Source: Viscum album (lineage: Eukaryota > Streptophyta > Magnoliopsida > Santalales > Viscaceae). Taken from it: 64,000 nt of DNA. Below the pieces are notes generated by a model, which saw nothing but the letters and a program-made list of their open reading frames with translations, ran no database searches and had not been told where the DNA came from. A program made the translations under genes and the position numbers. How positions within the stretch are numbered: the stretch's first letter is position 1; every line of letters begins with the position of its first letter. This document shows positions 21,906 to 33,860 of the stretch, in pieces. The DNA is taken from positions 386,955,962-387,019,961 of the forward strand of contig OY728133.1 in the NCBI GenBank assembly GCA_963277665.1. Reading direction: 5' to 3'.

Positions 21906-22589
21906 GACATGCCCTGCATGACACTCAAATTCAAACATGTATCCCACCACGTGCGTCTGAAGGGTATTAAGACATCTTCTAATCAGTTGAACCCCATTGG
22001 GGACCTTAACCCACCATATTTAGTCAAATTTGTTCGACCTAAAACATCATTAATGATAGTCTTGTCAGTGGGACTTAAAAACCGCTCACAGAAGAAAGAG
22101 GGACAAAGCCTGTTAGGCCGAAAACCAGAAAAGGGCGACCTAAAAAAAATCCGGGTTATACCCGCTGGGACCATACCGAATGGTCCCAGGAAAAATCAGG
22201 GCATTAAAAGAAAAAAAAGGAAAGAGGAAAAAAATTTGTAGGATTTTTCTATAAAACCCTAGAAATAGTAAGACTACGCTCGCTGGATCCCATGGTCCAA
22301 GAAAAAGTTAGAGCTTGATTTATTTTTTGTCCTGGACTCGGATAATTCTATGTTCCGGGAATTAACATATGTGGCTATCGTACCCAAATAGTTTCTATCA
22401 CAGGAAATGGCAACAAGGTCACTAAGGAGAAATGTTTCTTTCTTCCATAACAAAGTGGGTAAGAAGGGAATCCACAATTCGGAGCCTCCTCTAGTGCGAA
22501 AGGTGATTACAAGAGTTTTTCTGCGGATTCACAAAGCTATATCAGGCGTTGGTGAGAATCCTCGATTGTCTGAGAGAGATGTTGTAGTA
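21906..22589 (+). other. Gap between repeat arrays and antisense gene
   Basis: Contains a purine-rich stretch (about 22200-22240) and two short plus-strand frames (110 and 80 codons) with no recognisable domain and no counterpart seen in element 2. I do not call a gene here. Confidence 0.5.
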
Positions 22590-25500
22590 AGGTCATCTCA
22601 GCCTTTGCACCAGCCCGCAATTCTTCTGCCTCCTGAGCCACCTTTGTGATTTCCTTATTTCCTCTTCCATCCGCCGCTCCCCTTCTCCAATCATGGCGGC
22701 GACGTTGGCATCTTCCTACTGCAGCCGCTGTATCTCATTTATCAGCACCTCCAGGTGAGAACGCAGCTCAATAACTTCTCTCTGAAGCCCTGCGACGACC
22801 CTGGCGTGGTCGTGAGCCTTTTCTAGGAAGAGCTATCGAGTCATGGAAAGGTAGTCCTTGGATTGAGCATTGGAAATGAAATATTTGAAATCACCTAGCC
22901 TCTCCCGATTAGCTACTACCTGCTTGAATATGTCATAAACACCGTGATAGTTGAATCCATCAAATCTCATCAAAATAAACAAATTGTGTAGCCTCGGAAA
23001 TTTGGTCTGCATCTCGACCAGGGGCGTTTGAGAGATTAGTCTCCGAAGTTTCTCCCAATCCCATTGGAGAGTAGGTCAAAGGCTGGAGAGGAATTGTTGA
23101 TCGGGATCCGAATCAATCCCATATGAGGACACATATTTAGGGATGAATGTCACCAAGGAGGGACCCAAGGCAGCCTCATCCGCAAACCATAGCACCGCAG
23201 CAGCTTCGCCCCCGATTGGCGACACAATTGTCAGCACCAGAGGTTGTGGTCCTGAAGCCCAAGAGTCAATAATACAGATGAGCACCCCTAATTAGAAAAC
23301 GAAAGAAAAATGAGTCAGTGGAAAGAGACCGGGGAACATACTCCTTATCAACGAGGCATCGACATCTGCAAGCTCTGCACTGCCACGACAACCACTCGAA
23401 GAGGATGCCACATAATCGATAGGCAAGGGAATCCGGGGAGCCCCTAGAGGGGTCCAGGGCCTAAGGCCACGTCTAAGGCCCACAGTTTCCAAAGTCGTCC
23501 CCAAGTGGTCACCTACGGAGACCAAGCTCGAAGAAACCACTCCCCCGGCGAACAAGATAATGGCCCGCTCCGGGTTCCCAGCAACCAGATTAATGGCAGG
23601 CTCTACCTCCATCATCACGGGATTCATTGAGCCAGGGGTGGTTGGCTCCGTCAGATCTGGAGCCCCCTCAGTGATCATGGGCGCCCCGTCGGCCTCTGCA
23701 ATTGAAAAGGTTATCTAATCAGCAAGGTTCTCGGATACCAGTGGTTCTTCCTCTGGAATATATCTAACTAATAAAGGCGGGAGTAAAGCATCCATATCGA
23801 CGGCCCCTCCAGCAGGGCTCCCCATCTCGTCGCACCCAGGCATGGTTACAGGTGATTCCGCAGATGGCAAGGAGGTGGAAGGTAAAATCACTTTGGTAGC
23901 CACAGCCAGATCCCCGAGTGGTCCTCCACCATACGTCAAACAGTTAACGACTGACAAAGTTTAATAATTCAAGTTAAAAAACAGGAAAACAGGAAGTCAT
24001 GATTACCCGATGTTCCCTGTTTGAGCCGTTCTGATAAACGGAACGCCTATTTCCATCTCTGGATCTTCCTAGGGGACAGTTCACCATGAATTCTGGAAGG
24101 AACGGGGTGAGGAAAGACCCTAGCTGAGTCTGTAATGGCCGCCTCCATGAGATCTGCAGCGCTAGGGGATCCTTTCTCAATGACCCCTCTAGGAAAAAGC
24201 GCATTCTCCCCCACCGCAATACCACGAGGGGTATACTCTGGAGAAGGAATCACCCCCTGAGATTCTTCGGCACCCAGCGTAAAAGGAAGAGACCTTATAA
24301 CCTCTGCAATAAAGGAGGGAAAAGTCAGAATGGGCGAGTAGAGCAACCTCTTCTTTAGGGTCGGACAATTCATGACGTCTAATCATCATAGACACCAGAA
24401 TGCTCCCATAGAGACGATTCCAGAGTGAATGAATGTACACATCCATCTCCTATAATGAGGCGACTATTTCATCTAAATCCTCTTCCAACTGCAAGTGGGG
24501 TGGAGCAAAGAACGTCCCGATACCTAGAAGTTTAAGAGGGCATGTTTGAAGAAACGCCCAAACTTCTTCGTCCTAACCACTGACCCTCAGGTCATCCCAT
24601 ATCCTCAAAGCCTCCGAAAATGCGGCCATGGAATGAATCACCGACTAGGGGGGAACAACCTGAGAAGGTCGGGCATCGGTAGAAGCTGGTAAGGGCGCCA
24701 ATGGCCATATTCGCGTTTTTGCATCCTGCCACCACCCTAGAACTCTCTAGGGCTATCGGTGGGCGCGACCTCACAGGTAAGGATGGGAATTCCCTGGCTT
24801 CAGCCATGATGGGGAAATCATCAAAATCATCACCCCTAAAGAATGGTCACTTCCTTCCCCCTCCTCATCGGTCACCAGATGTATCATGGCCTGGAATCAG
24901 TGGGTTAATATCGCGTGACCCTCATGCGCGTAAATATAGGATTCAAGATCCTGGAGATATCGATTGACCCCCTCTGGGTCCACATCATAAAGAATGTTAA
25001 TAGGGGAGGATATATAGCCCATCTCATCGAAATCCACCTCCGATTCCTGAAGGTACTACCATAGAAAATGGGGGTACTTGTTACAAAAGGTTGACCGACC
25101 CTTAAATTTGTTCCATTGGCCCCAAGCCGTTAGGAAGGCATCATCGGCGGTGATAGTCAACCCCCTTCAGGAAGCCTCAAGGGAATGGGAGGATACACCT
25201 CTATCTGTTAAAATCATCCCTAGAAGCACAGGACCAGTCGGGTGACGAAGGATCTTGCCCGGCCTAGTTGGAGCATGATTCTCCTTTCGCTTCCTCTTTC
25301 CCTTTGATGGTTTGGAACTTGAGATGGTGGGAATCAATGTCCCAAGCTGGCCATTTGGGTACGATTGTACTCAGGGGTCAGCATAATTCATGGATAATAA
25401 AGGCATGGCATCCGCGAGTGTGGGGATCATAACCTCACCGCCGGTATCCTCCCGAGTAAACATTATCCACAGTTGTCTGGATTCCATCAAATGACAATTC

Positions 25501-27316
25501 TCGCGGGCACCATTAAGTGCAAGAGGACACTGTGCTTGGATGCAGCCAAATTGACGCCCAAATCGTCAAGGCGCTTACCCCTCGCAGATCAGTTCCCCAC
25601 CATTACGAGCCACCAGAATACCCTCTCAGAGGGATAGGAGGTAGCCCCGCTTGCTAAACTCTTCTGTTATGGTGTTCGTAATTGTGCCAGATGGGGATGA
25701 AGAAGGGTGAAAATTGAAAAAGTCACAATTCAAAATTCGACTTGATAGCAGATTCCTATTTGAAACTGTCTGTTGACTATCCTTCTCTTGGGTCACCCTC
25801 TCTTTGGGAATAACCCCACTGGTCAGTTGCACGTATGGCCAGAATGTGGTTCCCGGAATTTGAATAGGGTTGATGAAGGTGTATCAGTTCTTGATGTGTA
25901 TGCTTAACCATCCACAGAGAATTTGGAAAGGGTCGGCCACTCGATTTGGCCAATTCCTGTCAGTAATGATACCGAGTAACCGGTAAATCCTGGAAAATAC
26001 TAGGACGACTATGTTGATAACATTACCAGTATCCAAATGTGCCGCCATGACAAATGTAGTGACCCACATTCCACCAACCTCGCGCACGGGTAATAACAAG
26101 ACACTTATGAACATGGCCAGAAAAGCTGCTAGGCGGAGCAATCGATCGACATCTGGAATAAGCTCCCAGCCCCATCCGTGATAATCGATTTTCTTCAAAT
26201 TCAGCTAATAGCTTCCCCCTGTTTACGGGACTCCATCGTAGGGAAAGTCGTGGGACTACATGGGAGAGCCGTGGATTCGTCAGATTTGTTCTTTCTCACA
26301 AAAGGCTTGACCCATTCACGGTATGGGACGAGCTGTTTTGGAGACGTATCCTCTGATTTCTTCCAAGCCTGGTTAATGAGATGCTTCACTAGAGGGGGAG
26401 TCCCCTCTTCGTTCTCCCACACAAAGGAAGGAGGCAGAAACTCGTCATACATACTCCCAATGACGGGGACCCCTGAAACCTGAAAGACGTCCCACAGACT
26501 AATGCCCACTTCCCCATGGACCAAATGGAACGTGTTGGTGTCCGGGCTCCAACGACTCATAAGTTTCAGGGCGAGGGCTTGAGGTCGGTGGGTGTAGGTT
26601 TGGGACACCCAGGAAGCTTCATACAAGCCTACTGCTCACAAATTTACCCCAAATCCTACACAGCTCTGGTGAACCCAGAAGGGCCACCCCCAATCCAATG
26701 ACTTAAATGCTCCTCTCGATCGGAGATCCCGATTCGCCGGCCAGCAATGCTGGTCGATTACCATGGCACTACGGGAAATACTCCGATAGTAGTGGATTGT
26801 TCCTTCATGTTGAAGTGGTTCTCCTATCAGAGATACTGTAAGGTGATTCAACAAAGATCTGACAGCTGTACCCCTCAAGGTAGGCTGCCCGCCGATAGGT
26901 ATCATGAACTGGGGAATAGTGGTGGAAAATATCCATGCTTCAGGGTTGTTGTCACGGGAGGGTTCCGGAATCGGGGTATCGGACAACAAACCGAACCCAT
27001 AGGCGGGAAGGATGTTAGAGAAAGGATATTCCTGCTGTGATTTGGAGAGCCGGTTAGAAAGAAAGGAAGACGGTAGGGAGTGGAAGACTCCATCTTGAGT
27101 AGAGCCAGCCATGTCCTTCGGGCATTGATCAACGATTGAGAGCATCTCTACAGTAGGAATCGGTGCAGAACGAGGGGGAACCGTATTTTCTCCCTTCAAA
27201 ATGAGAGAAATCAGTCCGGAATAAAGGTCTGAAAAAAAAATCAAATGAATGGTTAAAGGGCCTTCATAATCAAAATCCGAGAGGAGGCCTTGGAGGATGG
27301 TTCGTGATGACACCAT
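22590..27316 (-). pseudogene. Antisense plant mobile domain (PMD) gene of element 1
   Basis: Reads on the strand opposite to gag-pol, from near the 3' LTR towards pol. The first open stretch (27316-26636, 226 codons) is an N-terminal region. In the same frame, after one stop, comes the PMD proper (26626-26201), with GLYEASWVS, ALKLMSRWSPDTNTFHL, GEVGISLWDVFQVSGVPVIG and YDEFLPP. The PMD continues in a shifted frame at 26198-25884 (LLRLAAFLAMFISVLLLPV and FVMAAHLDTGNVINIVV). Weaker stretches follow to 23076, and a Glu/Arg-rich coiled-coil-like C-terminus lies at 22850-22640. PMD proteins of plants include host silencing-linked factors (MAIN/MAIL1 group) and transposon-borne members. The role inside the element is unknown. 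Many stops and at least one frame change make it a pseudogene here, and introns may explain part of the breaks. Confidence 0.8.
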
Positions 27317-27715
27317 CCTGCGAACCAGCCCTTCGCGAAATCAGTCCGCGAAGCCCTGGCCTGCGGAGCATTGGCAAGGAAACTGCAAACCAAGTCACTC
27401 CACGGAAACTCAATCCCGGGTTTATTCGGAAGACTCCGATACTTCTTAATGTTCAAGAGATATTTAGTCTGCAGATCATTGATACCGAAAAGCATGTTCC
27501 TTCGCAGCCCGTCATCACATACTTTTTAATTAATTAAGTGTAATGGTTCGCGGTTGGGATGTTGGTTCGCTGGTGAAGGTGACCATGAAGAAGGAATGGT
27601 TCGCGGAGGCTGCTACTAGTTCGCGGACAGGGCACTTCGTGAAGGAGAAAAAACACAAAGGCGATGGAGATCTGGTTTTGCAAGGATTCAGTAAAGGAAA
27701 GGTGATGGATTCCCG

Positions 27716-27723
27716 TATTTATA
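27716..27723 (-). promoter_or_regulatory. TATA box of the antisense gene, element 1
   Basis: On the minus strand the sequence reads CTATAAATACGG, about 400 bases upstream of the first ATG (27316) of the PMD gene and 120 bases inside the 3' LTR border. Element 2 has CTATAAATAG in the matching position (61613-61620). Conservation of an 8-base TATAAATA in both supports a dedicated antisense promoter. Confidence 0.65.
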
Positions 27724-27828
27724 GGAGTGGTCCACTACAGGGTCCACCTTTCTACCGCAAACCATCTCAGTTTTAGGACCACTCTGCATCATAATGGCCT
27801 CCTCTTCGATCCGAACAGGCCCCATTCC

Positions 27829-27841
27829 AATGGGGGGAATT
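27829..27841 (+). other. Polypurine tract of element 1
   Basis: AATGGGGGGAATT lies directly before the TG of the 3' LTR, the position where plus-strand DNA synthesis is primed. Element 2 has GAAGGGGGTCATT in the same place. Confidence 0.75.
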
Positions 27842-28755
27842 TGTAGGGTCCCTAAAAAACCGCAATGGAAATTTTAATCAAATCCCCCAAAAGAATTGGG
27901 GAAAATAATCAATGAAGAGACACAAAAAGGACCGGTCCGCTAACCGGTACATGGAAGTGTAACGCGGCCAGACACTGCGAGTCACCCCCTCCGCGAACCA
28001 GTGTCGTTCGCGAAATGGAGGCGGAGAGCCTCTGCGGTCGCGAGGCACCCCCTCCGCGAACCACTGTCGTTTGCGAAATAGATGTGGAGAGCCTCCGTGG
28101 TCGCAAGGCAGGATGGGTTCCAGTTCGGTTCACCATCACAAACCACCCTAACCGCGGACCACGTCGACCAGTTCAAGCCTCACCTGCTATCATTCATGGA
28201 ATGGAGGCGGAACCCTCCGTAGCCGCAGAGCACTCCTTGAGTTCGCCTCGCGGAGGAGAGGAGTGATCAATACCCACTGCGAATCGTGGATTGACCAGGT
28301 CAGCTGTGAATCGGGTATTTGGTTATGAGCCTCCGCAAAAGGTTCTGCATGGCCATAGATACATTCCTTTTTCCACTATAGAAAAGGAGACCGAGGGGGA
28401 AAGAAAAGTGGATCGTGGGAATGGAATGAGATTAGAAGGGATAAGAGATCGGTTGAAGGAAGGATTCAGATTTCGCAAACAGAGAAATTCCCATCCGTGA
28501 ACCACATCAGGTATATGAATTATGAAGGAATCATAAAACACATAATAAATTTGTGAACCGCGAACCTAAAATAATAAATAGGAGAACCACGAACCATACC
28601 CCCCTCCGCGGATGACTTCCCCATGGACCAGGGAGTTTATGCCTCTTTTCCCATCCTTCGCACCATGTAGCACCCTCATACACGGGAAAAGCCCTGACCG
28701 ATGAGCCTCCGATCGATGCCGCCCTTGGCCGCTGCTTCCTACCTGGAATCCTCCG

Positions 28756-28920
28756 CGAACCACCCTGGTTCACATATTGAACCCGAAACCGCAAGACACC
28801 CTGGTTCGCAGATTGAACACGAAGCCGCGAACCACCCTGGTTCGTGGATTGAACCTGAAGATGTGAACTGTCCTGGATTGTGGGATGCCAATCAGTCCGC
28901 GGACCACCCTGGTCCGCGGA
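28756..28920 (+). repeat. Palindromic minisatellite in the 3' LTR
   Basis: Counterpart of 4866-5035. The last copy (28897-28919) reads CGCGGACC, spacer, GGTCCGCG: both arms differ from the common AACC/GGTT form yet still pair perfectly. Confidence 0.8.
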
Positions 28921-29514
28921 TGGATTCTCCAGCCACATGGCTCTTCCCCACGCGAAGGGAACCACCACCCATACCCCTCGGTGGCTCACAAAATACTTCG
29001 GTGTTCTCATTTCCAGAGCCAGGTAAAATCCATCTGATACAGCCAGGTCCTCCACGACTTCCTCATTGACCTATTCATCGGCCTCATGCCGTGGCCTTTG
29101 CCAGAGCCACCATATCCACGTGGTATAACTTTCAGGCGCATCAGTGCACCATTTTGAGTTCACATACCCATGGTAAATAGGGGGAAAGGGGTTTCCCTGA
29201 CCCCTGAGCAGATTCCTGAAGCATTCCTGGGTTCATATTCCCACGGTAATGTGGAGTCTGAGATCAGGAATCCCTTTTCTGTCCCTCCACTTGTTGGGGG
29301 TTCCTCGAAGATTGTAAAATACCCATCAGAAGGAAGCCCTCGTGCACTGCAAGAGAGGAGATGGGCACACGAGCACCCCCTTTCCCTCTCCCGCTGGGCT
29401 TTGTCGCCCCGGACGTCCATCTCGGAGTAAGCCCCGACCTTCTGGGCCTCCTTAGTGTGTAATCCCCAATCCATCATCTTGGGCTACCCCAGAGCGTAAT
29501 CCCCATGCCAATCC

Positions 29515-29560
29515 GAACTACGTGGACTTTGATCCCAGCCTCCTAGACAGGGTACGTAGG
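29515..29560 (+). repeat. Stem-loop unit, copy 1 of the 3' LTR
   Basis: ACTACGTGG, GATCCC, AGACAGGG and ACGTAGG. Outer arms are intact and the inner stem is partly mismatched. Confidence 0.7.
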
Positions 29561-29636
29561 AAGCCTCCAAGAGGTTCAAGCCCACCACCCATCGGACAAC
29601 CGGGTCTCTCTTCACGTTGTCTCTCTAACACCTAAG

Positions 29637-29684
29637 CGAACTACATGGACTTTTATCCCTGTCTCCTAGACAGGGTACATAGGA
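29637..29684 (+). repeat. Stem-loop unit, copy 2 of the 3' LTR
   Basis: Inner stem CCCTGTCT / AGACAGGG is perfect. The outer arms read CTACAT and ACATAG, as if both CpG sites had decayed. Confidence 0.7.
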
Positions 29685-30143
29685 AGCCTCCAAGGGGGTT
29701 CAATCCCAACAACCGGTCGATCTGATCATCTCCGCATCAGTTCACCGTGCCACTCCTGGTCCCGCCTCAAGCGAGTTCCAACACATCGGGGTCATTAATC
29801 CAGCGAGGGATGGTAATCCTCGGGCATAAATTATTCCTAACCCGTGCGTCCAGTTGACCATTTCCCACCAGGGTTGAATCCGTGGATATTATGTTAGGGT
29901 ATAAACCAATGATTCACGAACATATGAATACGTCTTAAATCTATAAGAGAGTTCCGGAACAGGCAATAATTCCCCCCAAAATGGGTGCGATGAGCCCGAC
30001 TTCCCATCCTCTCGATAAATGCGAGTTCTTAAGAGTTGCTGGTCAGACCATCCGGCGAATTCCAGCCCTTGGAAAGCAGGTCCATAAATCATTGGATATG
30101 GATCCGTTGGGCGTTTCGTGGCTAGAAAACCAAGAACGAAAAA

Positions 30144-30148
30144 ATATT
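30144..30148. repeat. Right target-site duplication of element 1
   Basis: ATATT, identical to 4011-4015. Confidence 0.88.
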
Positions 30149-33100
30149 ATTTCATCAATTCAATAACATAAATTAGTATATAATTTTTTCCACAATATGG
30201 GAGAATAGTACCTATATGTACCCATGCACAATCGGGTTTAACTTCACCCCACTTAATCCCAAATATATGTTCCAAAATCTATTTTTGCACCTCTAGACTC
30301 GAGACATGTTATTTCACTATGACTTTTTTTTTGAAATTCCTATTATTTATATAGTTTTTTATTCCATGTGTTGGAAATCATCACCACTAATTTTAAATCA
30401 ATGGAGATAAATTTTATCACCTTACTACATCAAGTAAATATTAGTTTATTTGTGTTCAAATGACTGCGATGTCATCCATTCCATGTGTCAACTAGATCCA
30501 CCAACCCCAAAGGAATTACCTATGGTCTATCTTTGGATTCATCAAAGCAATTTATATTCAAATATATTTCTAGTACACATCCTAGATGTCTCCAAGAACC
30601 TTGTTTCCTTCCCTATCTTGGGGTTCTACCCCCACTAAGCCTTAAGACTATTTATTAAACTACAAACCCCATATCAATATTGGGGTTAAAATGATAGGTA
30701 TTGGGTGTTTAATACATATAATTTTAGATTTCAACTCCTCTCCATAAGAACTATTATAGGGATTATTTAATCATGATCATATCATATGGAAATCACTAGA
30801 TAGAACAACTAAACTAGGGTTTTATTAGCATTTGATAATAATGATTATGATGGTAATAATAATAATAAATCATAAATTTACACATGTAAACAAATCAATG
30901 TAAATATAAATTAATTACTAGATGAAATTAAATATTTTCACACCATTATAATTTTTGAAAATTAACCACTTTCATTAAAATAAATTTTTTTAATGAAAAT
31001 GAACATAAATTTAGATTCCCAAAATTAATTTTTGAGCAAAAACATGGAATACACGCCGTAATGTAAAAAACATAATTTTAAAATCATAGAGGTTATCTAT
31101 ATTGTGATTCATGTTCATTTTATACCATAACACGACTATATCATCATCAATTTTCAAAATGATCAAAATACACCTATGATTGTTCAAACTATAATAAAGG
31201 AAAAAGACTTTTCATTATAGTGTAAATTTACATAAATAATGTCTAATTATTTTTTATCAATGAATTGGTCTATAAAATCATTTATAAAAATTGATTTAGG
31301 TGTTTCAAAATTAAGAGATGATATTTTTGTAATGAAAAATATTATAGATAAAATATAATTCGAAAATTGTAGGTTTAAAGATTAAAAGGAATAAAGATAC
31401 ACTTAAACAACACATTATGGAAAATATTATATATTTTCTTAAAATATTATATGATATGAAATGTTTCAATGAATTGTTTGGAATTCAAAATTTTGTGTTG
31501 TAATATAACAAGAATATTATTAAAAGGTCATGAAATATTCAAAAAATAAATATTTTTACTAAAAACCCATTGAATCCAATAAAGTAGGATTAAAAATCAA
31601 TCATAAGTTTGTAATAACGATTAGAACACACCCCGCATATGGAGTATCCATACAAATTTAAAAATAAACATATCATGGTGAAAAATGAATAAATCAAATC
31701 ATAAGTATTTTTTTTAACATAAACATCTGAAATAATAGAGAGTATTAGTAGAAATTGGAAAGGTTGTTTAATTAGGGAATAATTAAACTATCTTATCTAT
31801 GAAAAATATTTATTTGAAACCCTTACATGAATTAGATTTGATAAATTAGTCTTAGGAAAAAAAATATCAAAATAACAGAGAGTTATTACATTACAAAACA
31901 TAGAGAGATACTTTTTTAAATGGTGTAATAGCCTATGATTTGTTTACAAGATGAATGGATTTAAAAATTTCCCCCTAAAATATAATATATCAATAGACAT
32001 GAAAATATCACTCTAGAAGATTTAAATCATTATTTATATTGTATAATTAATGGTTGAAAATAAAAGTTCAAATCATTAGATTATTCATAGTAAATAAAAT
32101 AATTTCAAATAAAATCAGATTATGGGAATTATAGAGAAATTACACTAGAGATTAAATGGGAACAAAATAAACTAGTGAGAAAATAATGAAACTAAAGAAA
32201 GTATAAATTCATAAGTAAGTGGTTTTGATTGAAAAATGTGTTTAAGTAGTTGGTGAAACCCAAAATTTAGCACTTTTAGATTTCAATATATTTTTTATTC
32301 TAAAAATTAATACCATGTTTAATTACATCTTCCACATGAAACACCAAAAAAATTATCCACAACATATTAGATGAATATTATTAAGAATGTTTATGAATAA
32401 TTAAACCTATAGTAATTAAAAATATTACAATCAATTAAAAATTCGATAAAATTTTATTAAGAAAAATTGAAATTATAAAAGGTAAATTTTAAATAAATTT
32501 AGTTATATATATATTTTTATTTCCATTTAGAAGATAAATTTTTAAATTTTAGATATTTAATTTTTAAAATAAATGTAATTGTTTAATTTAGGGTGGGTTA
32601 TCATTTGGCGGGGGGGGGGGGGGGGCTATGGCATTCATTTCCCATATGTGTGTGTGGTGTGTGTGTGTGAGTTTAATTTAATTTCTCCCCCAACAACCTA
32701 TATATATATATATCATAGTTTGAATAGTTAACAATATAGTTTCTACCGCAATTGTAAATTTATGACCTTGTCAATATATTAGATAGACCAAAATGTTTAT
32801 AGAAAATATAATTGACTAAATATATAGTAATATAGTAATAATATGTATTTAAAAAAACGATTTTTATATATGAAACCCTATGTTTGACTTGTAGTGCAAA
32901 AATAAAATTTTATTCGTATTAAAAAACGTTCTTGTTCTTTTTATTTTAATTAAAAAGTTTGAGTAAAACGTGGTTTTGTATTCCATTAAAAAGAAAATTT
33001 TTTCATTTTTTTAACATTAATCCAATTTATTTGATGGGTGTTAATAACATTGATAATATTGTCCTACACATTAATTATAAGTAAAAAACTACCTTTTTAT

Positions 33101-33399
33101 AAAACAAAATTCAACACGTTATGTGTCTTTATTCTAAAATTAACATTAATGAACCTAATAAAATTTATTATATAAATTAATATTCAAATTTTAAATTAAT
33201 TTGTACAAATTATTTAATAAAATCATATTGAAATTTTGATTAAAATTAATTACCGAGGAATAAATCTTTTTTAGTTAGGTATCAAATTCCTAAAATCACT
33301 CTATGTTGTTTCTAAAATTAGTAGGGAAGAGGATTCCAAGACAAAAAAGTGTCTCCACTTATTATTTTATTCTTTTTAAATCCTTTTCCTTTATATAGT
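30149..33399. other. AT-rich intergenic DNA, no gene seen
   Basis: Right half of the insertion site of element 1. Very AT-rich with only short random frames. Contains the simple-sequence cluster at 32610-32713. Confidence 0.7.
32610..32713. repeat. G16, (GT)n and (TA)n simple-sequence cluster
   Basis: Sixteen G in a row at 32610-32625, an interrupted GT run at 32647-32669 and a TA run at about 32699-32713. The exact run lengths may be affected by sequencing or assembly. Confidence 0.9.
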
Positions 33400-33860
33400 A
33401 ACATTCAATTATTGAAAAGCAATGTCTGCTCCCCAAACTACCCATTTCTTTTCATATAAAAGGAAAACACTTATACTCTTTCAATAAATTATTATTCCTT
33501 ATATTTTAATCCTAAAACTATACCAATTTTACTTATAGAAGACCATATAAATTTAATAATCCACTAGTCTCAATTATATATACGAAGGAAACCATTTCCT
33601 TGTATTTTTTTCAAAACAAAATCTTATGTTCTCAATGTGAGTATTTCTTACTCCTTTGACTTTTCATTTTAATGTTCCTATTATAAACATTTTCTATACA
33701 TAATAATATAATGAAACTAGTATTTTTAATATAATTGAGATGTTATTAAATTAATTTATCATCCATTATTCAATCCTTTCCATCTTTTAAGAAAACATAA
33801 CAACATCGACTACCCATACATGCATACTACCACCACCAAGAAGCATTGTTGTTCTTTTAT
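33400..33860. repeat. Diverged direct repeat, left copy (possible old LTR)
   Basis: Shares an ordered series of strings with 38070-38530: ATTGAAAAG(C/T)AATG, CATATAAAAGGA with TATAAAAGG, CTAAAAC-TATA-CC-ATTTTA, ATAATAATATAA, CCTTTCCATC and ACCACCA. The order and spacing are similar and overall similarity is weak. The TATAAAAGG near the start would suit an LTR promoter. Confidence 0.4.

Larger units (their letters stand above)
4016..30143 (+). mobile_element. Element 1: giant Tat/Ogre-type Ty3/gypsy LTR retrotransposon
   Basis: A complete but decayed LTR retrotransposon of about 26.1 kb. The order is 5' LTR, PBS, repeat-rich leader ORF, gag, protease, RT, RNase H, second RNase H (aRH), integrase, non-coding repeat arrays, antisense PMD gene, polypurine tract, 3' LTR. 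The RT-RH-aRH-INT order, the lack of a chromodomain, the large size and the extra ORF upstream of gag place it in the Tat lineage, where Ogre elements reach similar sizes. It is flanked by ATATT on both sides. Its GC content is about twice that of the flanking DNA. The LTRs are clearly homologous along their length but carry many substitutions, mostly transitions, so the insertion is not recent. Lineage assignment rests on recognised protein motifs, not on a tree. Confidence 0.92.
27842..30143 (+). repeat. 3' LTR of element 1
   Basis: Begins TGTAGGGTCC and ends GAACGAAAAA, where the final C of the expected CA is now A. It is homologous to 4016-6262 throughout. Around 27985-28105 a block of roughly 60 bp with CCTCCGCGAACCA and CGAAATGGAGG occurs twice, against once in the 5' LTR, which accounts for most of its extra length. 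The palindromic minisatellite lies at 28756-28920 and the two stem-loops at 29515-29560 and 29637-29684. Confidence 0.9.

Noticed and set aside
21909..22649. Plus-strand frames of 110 and 80 codons
   Set aside because: No domain, no counterpart in element 2, biased composition. Not enough for a gene call.
23715..24446. Overlapping minus-strand frames as separate genes
   Set aside because: They lie inside the antisense PMD gene and fit as broken pieces or exons of it, not as independent genes.
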